Source: Takakia lepidozioides (lineage: Eukaryota > Streptophyta > Takakiopsida > Takakiales > Takakiaceae). From it: a stretch of 60,000 nt of DNA. The DNA lies in contig CM060731.1 of NCBI GenBank assembly GCA_030704615.1, forward strand, positions 47,308,001 to 47,368,000, read 5' to 3'. The notes under the pieces are model-generated. The model worked only from the letters and a program-made list of their open reading frames with translations. It was not told where the DNA came from and searched no databases. Position 1 is the stretch's first letter, and every line of letters starts with the position of its first letter. A program made the translations under genes and the position numbers. Positions 46,330 to 56,609 of the stretch are shown one piece after another.

Positions 46330-47305
46330 GGATGAGGCATTTGCCTTCTGGACTTGTGTGGCGGGATCAGCACTGGATTGGCTGCTGTGGGCTACAGGTA
46401 GGTGTGCGGGTAAGGCGTTACCTGTATGTGGAGAGGGATAGAGACCTGCACGACGCGTCTCATGCGCCATGTTGCTCAGTTGGTACAGCATTACCCTGCT
46501 TTGTTGCCAGTGTCTGCAGTTCGTGGATACCAACAAGCCTTGCCAACAGACATTCGTTGCTGGGGGCGCCAGATTTGGAGCAGGTTGGCTCCATTGATCT
46601 GGTAGTGGCAGGCTGGCCCTGCCAAGGGCATTCATCAGCCGGCATGGCAGGGATTGCGAGACTCTAGGACGGGTCTGTTTTGGGAGATGGTGCGGATTTT
46701 GCGCCACTTGCAGCTTCACCAGCGTATCGCCAGCATACATTTTGGAGAATGTGCCACTGATGGGCGATTCTCGGGCCAGGGTGATGGCCAGTGTTGCATC
46801 AAGTCCGGTCGTGGCTTGGGTCAGCAGTGCTGTTGGATGCAGCACAGTGGGATCACGGGCTCATCGTCCACGGCTATGGTGGACTAACTTGATGCCACCC
46901 CACTGCTCAAGCGTGCATTTGAGGGGTACAGCGGCCAACACACCTCACAGTGGACAAACATTTTGGGACCAGGGAGGCAGTCTCACGTGTGAGACACGAT
47001 GACCATTCGCCTTTGGCAGTGGTCAACAGGGTGGGTCAACCACGAGCAGCATTACCTACATTGCTCAGCTTCCCAGGATTCCATGCGTTCGGGATGGTGG
47101 ACCTACCTGGCCTCATGTGGGATGCTTCAGTTGCGCAGTTTAGTGGACCTAATGCCAACGAGCAAGAGCGGGCTATGGGGTTTTTCCACTGGGACCACGG
47201 CGGTGCCTTCTCTTTCTGAGGCATCACGTCGTCAGGTGTTGGGGCCAAGCAATGGATCTCAATTGCTTGACCTGGATTATCAGCTTGGCTATGGCTGAGC
47301 AACGT
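46330..47305 (+). pseudogene. C5-cytosine DNA methyltransferase domain inside gypsy element 2
   Basis: Between protease and RT the plus strand encodes, across frameshifts, the ordered motifs of a C5-MTase. Motif I is CLLDLCGGISTGLAA (46,342-46,386), then RRYLYVERD (about 46,418) and HVAQLVQHYPALLPVSAVRG (about 46,466). Motif IV is DLVVAGWPCQGHSSAG with the catalytic Cys codon at 46,620-46,622. It continues with DSRTGLFWEMVRIL (46,660), motif VI YILENVP (46,736), HRPRLWWTNL (about 46,865), QERAMGF (about 47,163) and a terminal RRQVLG plus AMDLN-type block (47,227-47,265, one-base shift). The enzyme class transfers methyl from AdoMet to cytosine C5. At least four frameshifts or stops make this copy inactive. 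Motif order and spacing argue against chance. Retrotransposon-borne DNMTs are known from charophyte algae and dinoflagellates. Confidence 0.82.
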
Positions 47306-47639
47306 AGAGTGCGGAGTGCACTTCCTTGACTGTCTCTCTGCCTACCGAGACGGTACAGGCAGCGAGTGGGGGCGAGCCGGTGAGGACCACGGGGTGTAGA
47401 CATCCATGGCACACGTGGGAGGTGCTCGAGGTTCAGAGGGAGTTGGTAGCCAAGGCAGCTGTGATGGATAAGGTTGGGGATTCTTCTCGGGATGATGAGG
47501 TCCTCAAGGATGAGATGATGGGGCAGGATGAGGCCTTGTCATTGACTGAGCAGGCAGCGATTACTGCTCAAGAGGTTGCGGCATAGCAACCATGGGACGC
47601 GTCTTCTACCTCTAAGCCCACTGGACTTAAGGTTGCAGT

Positions 47640-48600
47640 TACGGAGGACAATTGGGAGCCTGACATTGGACCCATTGTCACCGGAGGAGAGAGACGACGT
47701 ATACGGTGGTTCCTGAGGGCTTACAGGAATTGCTTTGCCTTCAGTTGAAGGACTTAGGAGCACTGAAGGGTCAAGAGATTCGCATTGAATTGGCTACTGA
47801 CATGCCAATCTTTCGGAGACCCTATAGATACAGTGACATGGAGAGGTCCTTGATTTAGATGAGAACTCAGGACCTTTGGGAGGCTGGTTTGGTGGAGCTA
47901 TCTAGGGGAGAGTATGCTTCAGCCACAGTGATGCCAGCCAAGATGGATGTCTATGGCAATTGGACGGAGAGACGTATGTGCGGTGATTACCGGCCTGTAA
48001 ATCGTCAGACCAAGTCCGATAGGTATGCCATGCCGACACCAGAGGAGATCTTTGATGCCATTGGGCATGCCAAGGCTTTAGCACGTTGGATTTACGATCC
48101 GGATATCACCAGTTGCCGATCACGGAGGCGGATAAGCAAAGACGGCTTCTGGGGGATCAATGAGCACGGGAAGGATTGCTATACCAGTGGCGGTTCTTAC
48201 CATTTGGGCTTAAGAACGCTCCGGCAGAATTTCAGAGAGTCATGGACAGGATTCTAGCAGGGGTGGAGTTTGCTCGGTGCTACATAGATGACATCATCAT
48301 TTTTAGTGCTACGGTGGAAGAGCATGAGAGACACCTTCAGGGGTATTTGAGCGCTTGAGGGCGCACGGATTGAAGTTACATCCGGGAAAGTGCAAGTTTT
48401 TCCACAACCAAATTGAGTATCTGGGTCACATGATATATCCTGGAGGATTGGGGGTACAGCAGACTAAGGTAGAGTCCATTGCACAAGTTCCACGCCCCAC
48501 GGATGTGAGCCGGGTTCGAGCTTTCATGGGTTAGCAAACCTATTATAGACGGTTTGTTAAGGGATTTAGTGCCATTGCAAAGGCTCTAACCAAGCTAACC
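47640..48600 (+). pseudogene. Gypsy element 2 reverse transcriptase
   Basis: The entry segment IRIELATDMPIFRRPYRYS (47,780) and TAG-interrupted continuation lead to EYASATVMPAKMD, RMCGDYRPVNRQTKSDRYA and PTPEEIFDAIGHA. Motif A (LDLRSGYHQ-like, about 48,085) is in another frame. WRFLPFGLKNAPAEFQRVMD and CYIDDIIIFSATVEEH, the YIDD catalytic box (about 48,278), follow. The connection region has EYLGHMIYPGGLGV. Stops at 47,857 and 48,358, plus a TAG at 48,534, disrupt it. Confidence 0.88.
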
Positions 48601-48639
48601 AAGGTGGACCAGGAGTGACAGTGGGGAGATGAGCAAGAA

Positions 48640-48960
48640 CAAGCTTTTCAAGAGCTCAAGGCGAGGTTGACCTCGGCGCCCATCTTGAGACGACCTATCA
48701 GGGGGCGTCCTTTTCAGCTGCATACAGATTGAAGCATGCTGGGGCTTGGAACGGTGCTCATACAGGTGGATGATGAGGGAAGAGAGTTCGTAGTGGCTTA
48801 TGCTAGCCGCTCGAACAACGTTGCAGAGTCTAAGTATAGCTCATATGATGGAGAATGCTTAGCTGCAGTGTGGGCCGTGGGATACTTCAGGTGCTATCTA
48901 TACGGCAATCTCTTCACCTTTGTCCGGATCACCAACCACTCAAGTGGTTGATGGAGTCAG
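48640..48960 (+). pseudogene. Gypsy element 2 RNase H
   Basis: Reads PFQLHTD, a stop, then SMLGLGTVLIQVDDEGREFV, VAYASRSNNVAESKYSSYDG and ECLAAVWAVGYFRCYLYG, followed by TNHSSG where gypsy elements usually have TDHxxL. The single-base loss at about 48,935 shifts the frame in that last motif. It is an RNase H1-type fold. Confidence 0.85.
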
Positions 48961-49469
48961 ACAAGCTTCGGGAAGCTTGCACGGTTGGCACTCATCCTTC
49001 AAGAGTATGACTTTTCAGGTGGTGCATCGACCGTGGTTTTGGCCAATCGCAATGCAGATGGGTTGAGTCGCAATCCATGCACGAGCCAGCATGATGACAC
49101 TGGAGCTCGTGGCAGGTGAGACGGACGAGGAATGGTGCCCGGATGTCATGCAATCTTATTTCTGTGTATCTTGGCAGCGAAGGCCAGGTTGGACCTGCAA
49201 ACCAGGGATGAACTGTAGATACAAGTGTCTGAGGACCCCCTGAGGCCAACAATGAGGCAGTCGCCAAAATATACATGGGATTCAGTTGTGTTGGATTAAC
49301 CTCCGCACTGAGCACTGCAGCCACCGGTGACTGCCACGGAGAGGATCGGATCCTACAACGAGCCAAGAGGTTTCAGTGGGAGGGAACCCTGCTCAAGTGG
49401 GAGGGGACACACCTGCTCCAAGTGTGGGAGGATGGTTGTTTGAGTGAGGATTGTGCCTCACCCAACACA

Positions 49470-50110
49470 GCGGGACACGGTTACGCGGCATGCCCATGAG
49501 GAGTTGGGGCATTTTGGGGTGCGACGCACTCATAGTCTACTGTAGCGGGCAGTATTGGTGGCGTGGTATGCACACAGAGGTGCAACAATTTGTGGCTAGG
49601 TGCATGGTGTGTGACAGGGTGAGTGCTTCATTCAACGCCCCTACTCCACAATTGCACCCTTCTGATCATGGGATTGGGCTACAGTGGAGTCTTGACTTCG
49701 CAGCAGGGCCGTTGTCACTGACCATGCGCCACAACAAGTACGTGTTGGTGATGGTGGAGCACTTCTCCAAGTGGATTGAATTGGTTCCATTGCCTGATAA
49801 GGCTAGTGAGGAGCTGCGTATGCATTTGGATTGTGTGCTTAGCCGATTCGGTGCTCCAGCTGAGGTACTCACGGACAAGGGAGAGAGTTCTTGGGGGAGT
49901 TTCAGGCTTTGTGTGACAAGGCCTTGATAGACCACCGCACCACTTCTCGGGATCATCCTGAGGCCGATGGCTTGGAAGAGAGAGTTGTTCACACAGTAAA
50001 GAGGGATGTGCGCAAGTATGGCTTGCAGAAGGGACACCTAGGAGATTGGGACCTTCAGTACCCTGGTTAGCCATGGGCTACAGGTTCAGCAAGCAAGCAT
50101 CATTGCCTCC
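49470..50110 (+). pseudogene. Gypsy element 2 integrase
   Basis: The zinc-binding part reads TRHAHEELGHFGVRRT (H-H, about 49,480) and FVARCMVCDRV (C-C, about 49,586). The core has LQWSLDFAAGPL (first Asp), NKYVLVMVEHFSKWIELVPL, EVLTDKGES (second Asp) and HPEADGLEERVVHTVKR (Glu, about 49,955), split by a stop at about 49,927. The second-Asp motif has DKGE for the usual DQGxEF. Several frameshifts are present. Confidence 0.85.
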
Positions 50111-50426
50111 TTTTCACCATACTTTCTTCTCTTTGGCCGAGAGCCGGATTTGCCTACATCCATTCGCAGGGAAGCTGCTACAGTTCTTAACCTTGACGAT
50201 CCGGACGTGTGGGCACGTGCATGTGAGCAGCGTGCAGAGTTGTTCAAGAAAGTTATGCCCATGGCTTCGAGAACTTGCCATTGCACAACACCGTGATACG
50301 TTGAGGTATGCTACCATACGTGGTGGGGGCTATCGTTCTGGGGCTCGGAGATTCAACCCTGGTGACTATATCTATCTGCAGCAGACTGCTCCTACAACCT
50401 TGGATGTGACTGCATGACGTGTTATT

Positions 50427-50729
50427 TTGAGGGTTCGAGAGGTCTTGCCCTCAGGCGTCGTGGTCTTGGAGGGTTGGGAGGGCATAACTTGGAAGGACCA
50501 TGTGCGTAATTGTGCGTCATGTCACCTTCCGAATGTCGATGGCAGGATTGACCCAAACCTGGCAGTGGTATCTGCAAGTTTGAGGTGCATGTTGTGTGGG
50601 TCTGCTAAAGGGGCAGCCACCATGTTGGTGTGTGATCGATGCTCTAGAGGTTAGCATACGGGATGCCTGACTCCACCTCTTGAGATGGTTCCGGATGGGG
50701 ATTGGTTATGTCCAGAATGCATTGGATAG
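50427..50729 (+). pseudogene. PHD finger at the C-terminus of gypsy element 2
   Basis: After the integrase the frame reads VLPSGVVVLEGWEGITWKDH and CASCHLPNVDG, then LRCMLCGSAKGAATMLVCDRC. It passes a TAG (50,652-50,654) and continues HTGCLTPP, GDWLCPECIG and stop. The C4-H-C3 ligands are at normal PHD spacing (50,586-50,720), and the TAG sits where PHD fingers have the conserved Trp or aromatic residue before His, so it was probably TGG. PHD fingers read histone H3 tails, often H3K4 methylation. Here it takes the place a chromodomain has in chromoviruses, which suggests a role in choosing integration sites. Confidence 0.85.
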
Positions 50730-50990
50730 TGGGAGTGGATACAACCATGGGAGGCTAACAAGAAATGCAAGGCCAAGCTACTAGGAGACCTTGAACACAC
50801 GGATCCTGGCTCAAGTTCACAGATTGCAAGACGGCGACTAACGATGGGGCTACTCTTATACCCGGCCTCTTGGTCTACAGAGTTTGAGTACAACAAGGCC
50901 AGTGATAGTAGAGGACTTAGTACGGCTGTGGCTATTACATCTTGTAGCTATCTGGAGTTAGGGGACCTATCCACCAGCTAGGGGGGCGAT

Positions 50991-51426
50991 TGTGGCAGAC
51001 TACTTTATTGTGCATATATGTGTGGTGTGGTTTGGACAGCGATGTAGTTGTGTAGCGATACGTATGCGCACGACAGCTGTCAAGTTAAATAAGCACAATA
51101 TGAAACTAACTAGAATAAAGCTAGTATTGTATTAACACTTGGATTTAGGTCAAGTGTTAAATCAGGTGTCAAGTTTAGTTTGACACCTGAACCGTCTTAT
51201 CTTCACGAGAGCGTTAGTCGCGCAGCTCATCTCTCTCGAGTTGAGCCTGCACGACCGAGCTCCTTCATCTTTTAGAACTGAGTGTACTTATGATGGGATG
51301 ATAGGTTGTTGTGGGGTGGAGTCCCCATAGCTTGGGGTGCCCCTGGCTCGACTATATCTGAAAGAGTGATGATGAGATGGATTTCATGTTTCTTGTGTTA
51401 AGAGTGTGTTCTTAGTTTTCTTATCA
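50991..51426 (+). repeat. 3' LTR of gypsy element 2 (proposed)
   Basis: A polypurine tract, TAGGGGGGCG, ends two bases before TGTGGCAGAC at 50,991. The proposed LTR runs to TTATCA at 51,426 (436 bp, TG...CA). Its last 349 bp match 39,498-39,850. Its first 85 bp recur at 51,428. TGTGCATATATGTGTGG may supply a TATA-like element. Confidence 0.65.
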
Positions 51427-51427
51427 T

Positions 51428-51512
51428 TGTGGCAGACGACTTTATTGTGCATATATGTGTGGTGTGGTTGGGACAACGATGTAGTTGTGTAGCGATACGT
51501 ATGCGCACGACA
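51428..51512 (+). repeat. Second copy of the LTR's first 85 bp
   Basis: TGTGGCAGAC...GCGCACGACA repeats 50,991-51,075 with five or so differences, and both copies start TG and end CA. This looks like a tandem LTR junction (a partial second LTR), or an insertion of the 349-bp unit into a duplicated site. Confidence 0.8.
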
Positions 51513-51794
51513 CCCGGTTTGAGCTTGAATTTGAAACAAAGGTAAGTTTCAGTCACTCTGCAAAGTCCTCCCTCGTTTGGGATCCAGGCTCTCCTAAGTT
51601 GCGGAGGACAGCAAACTATAGCGTAGGAATTCGGAGCCATCGAACACCGCATGAAGTCCCGTACTCATATGATTAGTTGGCTGTGTGACGAGATGGACAA
51701 AGACTTGGTCAGATGGCCCAAAGAAATAAATAGCGTCTCTTGATGCATTTTTGCTTCTATGTGTTTGTTCGTAACACTTCACAGTTTGGGTTTC

Positions 51795-53010
51795 ATGCAA
51801 TGGGCTTACATGGGGTTACACCTTATAAGGTTATATGAAGTGGAATCATAGACAAGTACTTGGGTACACCTTTGGGCCCTAGGGCAATGGGCTTACACTC
51901 TGGGGTTCACACATAAGTGATGGGTTACACCATGCCGGGTCTCACAACGTGGGGTTACACTTAGGGTACATACAATGGGCCTAGGGTTACATGGTGGGCC
52001 TTCCTGGCTATGTCAGGGTCACGTTGCTGAAACAGTATACTTTCGTGGCATGTAACCCCACCTCGACTATGCGCATTTTGTTTATTTTTTATTTTTTTCG
52101 CCTTGAAGTGTTTGTGCACTGAAGTTCTCAGATTTATACTACATGGGGTTACATACATGAGGGCTATGTACAATGGGGTACATACGATGGGGTCACAATA
52201 GTGTGGGGGTAACATCTGGTCGGGCTACATACTTCTTGGAGTTACAACACTCTGGGTTACACTCACTCAAGAGGGTTACGCAGTTCTAAGTTACACTGTG
52301 CACAATGTGAAGTGGGCAGGGTTGCCTATACAAGGGCTACGTGTCGTGGGATACATAAGATGGGGTGATGTAGCATCGGGGTTTATAGCGTGCACCCCAA
52401 ATTGTACAATGGGTTACATGCGATGGGGGGTGACATCAATGGGGGTACATGTGGTCGGGATGACATACTTCTTGGGGTTACACAACAACAAGTTACACTC
52501 CGGAGGGCTACACTGGTCCATAACATAGGTTTGAACGGAATAATGATTATCTATCTCATGGATTACACGTCCATGGGTTACACACAAATTGGGTTACACA
52601 TAGAGGGGTTACACATACAGGGGCTAGTGTTGGTGACTAAAGGTGCTCGACTTCAACATCTTCCCACTCTGTATTGAAGGGTCATGTAACCCCGGCAGAC
52701 TAACCCAGACCTTATAGTCACATTGTAGTCATCGACTTATAATTCTCAGAGTTACACCACTGACAGCAATATTCTATGGGGTTACATACTGGGTTACACT
52801 GTTGATAGTTACATTGCAGTTACACTTGGAGTTACACCACAATGAGTTACACTGAAGAGGTTCGACTCATCTGTGTTACACTGTGTGGAGTACCACAGAT
52901 GCAAGTTACACTAAGTAGAGCTATGTTACGTTATGAAACCCCAGACAGTGTAACCCTGCGGTGTGTGTCACCCCGGCCCATGGGTGTCCCATTGAGTGGG
53001 TTACATAGGT
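51795..53010 (+). repeat. GGGTTACA array, 3' side of MULE B
   Basis: Several dozen GGGTTACA(C/T) or GGGGTTACA copies occur at irregular 15-40 bp spacing, together with GGGCTACA, GGGTGACA and ATGGGxTACAC variants. In the sense of the MULE B gene the motif reads TGTAACCC. Spacing is too irregular for a classical satellite. Confidence 0.85.
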
Positions 53011-53421
53011 TGAATGTGGATGGAATGGCAAAGTGAATAACAACCCATGAACAAACATGTACTTCATATTAAACTTGGTGATCACAAAATAAGTGTCATT
53101 GCCAATGGACTCAATGGTCACTTACTACGGAACCGGTCTACAAAATCTACTTTCCTGGCAAGGGACATGTTGTTTCCATCATCATTTTTTATGAATGGAA
53201 CTGCTTGAAGAGGGTGCAACAGACCTTTGTCGATTCTAACTTGTAAAGTGACAGCCTCCCACGAACACAACGAAGCTCGGCAAGCAAATGTTTGCGCATT
53301 GTTTCACTCTCATTGCCAAGAAGCGACAGGGACTTCATCTCAGATTCAATTGATGAAACATCCAATGGCTCCTGCCGACCATGCCGGGATGATGCTGAGC
53401 ACTCCGTAGGCTCTGCTAGAT

Positions 53422-56400
53422 TCACAAATCCTCCTCTGCATCAATATCTGGAAGTTCCGATTTCATCAACATGTGAAGACCTCCATGAATGGTCTCGAGC
53501 TTTGTGCCACAGAGCTTCACAATAAGCCCTTCCTTCAGATTTGGCTTCATCAATTGAAGAACGCGGATTTGATGTTTGCACAAGTTACCCTTCAAAGCCC
53601 ATGGACAATCGCAACAAGCCCAAGTGGTCGCAGGTGCATAGATTGTGTAGCTTCGACCAGCCGTTTGAACACTATCCACAATCGCCGGATGACCAGGAAC
53701 AGTGGGCAAATGAACATTGACATCAGGGATCTCCCTTGCAGTCCAAACAGCATTACTGATAAATTCCTCCTGTCGTACATTCCTTTTGAAGCCTTTCGAT
53801 TTCAAGTTATCTCTATACCAATAGTGGGTTAGAACAGGACCCACGAGTTCGCTGATCAGCCAATCGATTCTCCTGCCATCAAGCCTTTGCTTTCCCGAGC
53901 GTAAACGAGCCTTCAAATTTCCGTGCCAAGATTCAATTGCGGCATTAGTATCCTGACTTGCTTGGGGAATATAACGAGCCCCCGTGATCCACATGCTCAG
54001 TTTTGGGACCCATTCCATTCTGATGTAACGTAGGAAGTCACGCGCAAGCGGATAGGAATAATTCAAATCTTCCAGTCGCTCCAGCGCCCACTCTTCTGGG
54101 GTGACTCCCACACAGGCGTTAATGTCGTACATTACGTCGCCAAGCTGTTTCAAAACAGCATTGCGAGTGTATGGATCGGGCATCTTACGCCACGAATGTT
54201 TCAGCCAAGCGCGGCAAACATGCCAAAGGCATAGAAATATTGCTACGTCCCCAAACGATTCCCTGCACGCACACACATCAAATGCCACCCAATCCATCAG
54301 TGTAACTCTTGTCAGTGTAACTCTTATCAGAGGAACTCTTCGCAGTGTAACTCGTAGAAGTGTAACTCTTCAAAGTGTCACTCTTAGTAGTGTGACTCAT
54401 GTAACCCCTCGTGCATCTGGTCATGTAACTATCAGTGAAACTCACAGCAGTGTAACCCAACACATATAACCCCTCGCAGCGCTGTAACGCAATCCATGTT
54501 ACACCGTGTAACTCTCAGAGCGACCCAACCTATACAACCCTCTGCGATGCTCCCAGTGTAACTCACATGCTATAGCAGTGCAACCTAATCCATGCAGGAT
54601 TGCGGATGACACGCCGTGTAACTCCCAGTGTAACTCGCAGTGTAACCCTCTATCTACCTCATAGCAGTGTAACCCTCAGTCTAACTCACAGTAGTGTAAC
54701 CCTCGGTCTAACTCACAGCAGTGTAACCCTCCGTCCAACTCAAGGCAGTATAACCATCTGTCTAACTGATAGTATAACCCTCAGTGTAATAGACAGCACT
54801 GCAACCCAATCCATGTAACCCCTCGAGCAACTGACAGTGTAACTCCAAGTGTTACAGGCAGCAATGCACCCCCTCGTGTAACTGGCAGTTTAACTCTTAC
54901 TGTGATTCTCAGTGTAACTAGCAGCAGTGTAGCCCGATCCATGAAACCCCTCGTGCATGCAACTTGTAGTGTGACTCAGAACATTGTAACTTCTAGCCGT
55001 GTACCTGATAGCATTGATTTCTGCGTCTGCATCGTCGACAACAAAAGCATTTGGCCTCCAATCTGGTTTGCTCTGAAGAAGTCGGTCGCGAAGACGTTTC
55101 ATCCAGGGGCTCAGGTCAGTCGTTTTGTTTCTCGCTGATATAATATAAGCAACAGGTATGCCGTTGAGCCATTCGTCGAACACCATCATGGTATACATTG
55201 GGAACTGCAATGTCGCAATGGTACAAAAATGAATAAGGTGAGTGTTATAATATTGGCAACAGTTGCATGGCACTCACATTTCAGAATGCAATGAAAGGTA
55301 AAGCGTGACACGAATACCTTATTTTCGTTGGTCCCAAATGTTGCATCGCATAATACACACGGTTGTGTCCCAGGTCGATCATTTTCTGTTTTTGCCACTC
55401 CGTTTGTATTCCAATTACGAACTTCAAATCACCCGCCACTGGCGCTGTCTCTTCATGGTAGAAGAAGACGCTTTCAGGATTGCTATTGACCCACATACGT
55501 ACACTTTGTGCATCATCTGGATGTTTTTTGTAACTCTCAATCGCAAGCTTGTCGGCAATGTTTCTCACGTCGTACTCGAACAAGAAACAATCGCGACTCC
55601 ACTCCATGCCTGGCTGAGACGCACAAGCTTCCTGGAGTTGTTGAGTGTGTTGTGTCATAATCATAGCTGGAGATAGGCCACTGCGAAGACTATCGACGAT
55701 CCACTGTTTCATATCTTGGCTGAGACGAGGGGCATGCACGAATCGCGAGAAATGGGAAGAGGGGTCAGCTGAACCATGACATGGCTTTCCTTTTGCATCC
55801 ACATGTTGTTTCTGGAAGTATGTGATGATTGCCAACTCTGAATCTAGAAAACACTGGCCAACTTGAAGCTACACGTACACCCACGTTTGTATGACTCTCC
55901 GAAATCCGCTGCTTTACGTCTGATTCGCTTGACTGCTGTTTGATTATCGGAGGCTGCTATCGGTTTTTCTTTCTTCTTCACAATCGGCGGGTCCGTGCGC
56001 CTATCTATCGGGCCGTAGCAGCAATGGTACCTGCAAAAAAAGCATATAAAGCGAGAGGGTTATCGCCAGAAGACTGGGGTGGGGCTGGGAATGTTATACA
56101 ACCCTCATAAGTGACTTACTTATGCCACTGACGATAACTGTTTGCACGCGGTGTTGTCAAATCTGGCAACTCACGGTGCCTTCGATCTTGAACATAAAAT
56201 TGGGTCTTCCCATCCACTCTACTCCTTTCTCCCTCCAGAAAGTCAGGAATGCGAGACCCATGAACGACAGCTACTTCGATGGATATCCGTTTCCCTTTTC
56301 CCTGGGAAACCTGGCGTATCCAACGGAGGTTTGTGTGATTGAAAAGCCTGTCTATGGGCAGCTGTAGGATGCAATTCAAATGAGATACCAAATGCTGCAA

Positions 56401-56584
56401 ATGACAGAGTTCTCCCGCCTCATCTTTCAAACCATTTGATTCCAATGCTGCTTTGCGTTCCTCGTCTAGCACCTTCGCGGCAGCACATGCCATTAGCAGC
56501 AACAGTACCACCAGTACAGTACAAATCGCATAACACACGCGGGCAACGCAGCGGAGCCCTCGGGACTGCACGTCGTCTACGCAC
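53422..56584 (-). pseudogene. MULE B transposase with SWIM zinc finger, five exons
   Basis: Minus-strand exons: 56,584-56,120, 56,030-55,318, 55,204-55,005 and 54,262-53,422, plus at least one missing upstream exon. Junctions are GT-AG and in phase (for example GTNENK joins FPMYTMMVFDEWLNG). The N-part has a FAR1/FLYWCH-like Cys-His region (RGCTCSFKLASVF, QKQHVDAKGKPCHG). DDE residues are in LCDATFGTNE, AFVVDDADAE and TNAAIESWHGNLK, with the LWHVCRAWLK helix. The C-terminal SWIM finger is WACCDCPWALKGNLCKHQ. One-base frameshifts at about 55,846 and 55,362 break it; otherwise the frame is open. The transposase would cut and join element ends. The second and third introns flank intact splice signals, so decay is recent. 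It is surrounded by GGGTTACA arrays. Confidence 0.85.
54266..55000 (-). repeat. GTTACAC array filling a MULE B intron
   Basis: The 742-bp intron (55,004-54,263) is almost entirely GTGTAACTC, GTGTAACCC and CAGTGTAAC units on the plus strand, 12-35 bp apart. In gene sense this is GGGTTACAC/GAGTTACAC, opposite to the arrays outside the gene. CTCAGTCTAACTCACAG forms a local 30-bp tandem at 54,660-54,780. Confidence 0.85.
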
Positions 56585-56609
56585 CTGGTGAAAATGACGA
56601 GCGATGATG

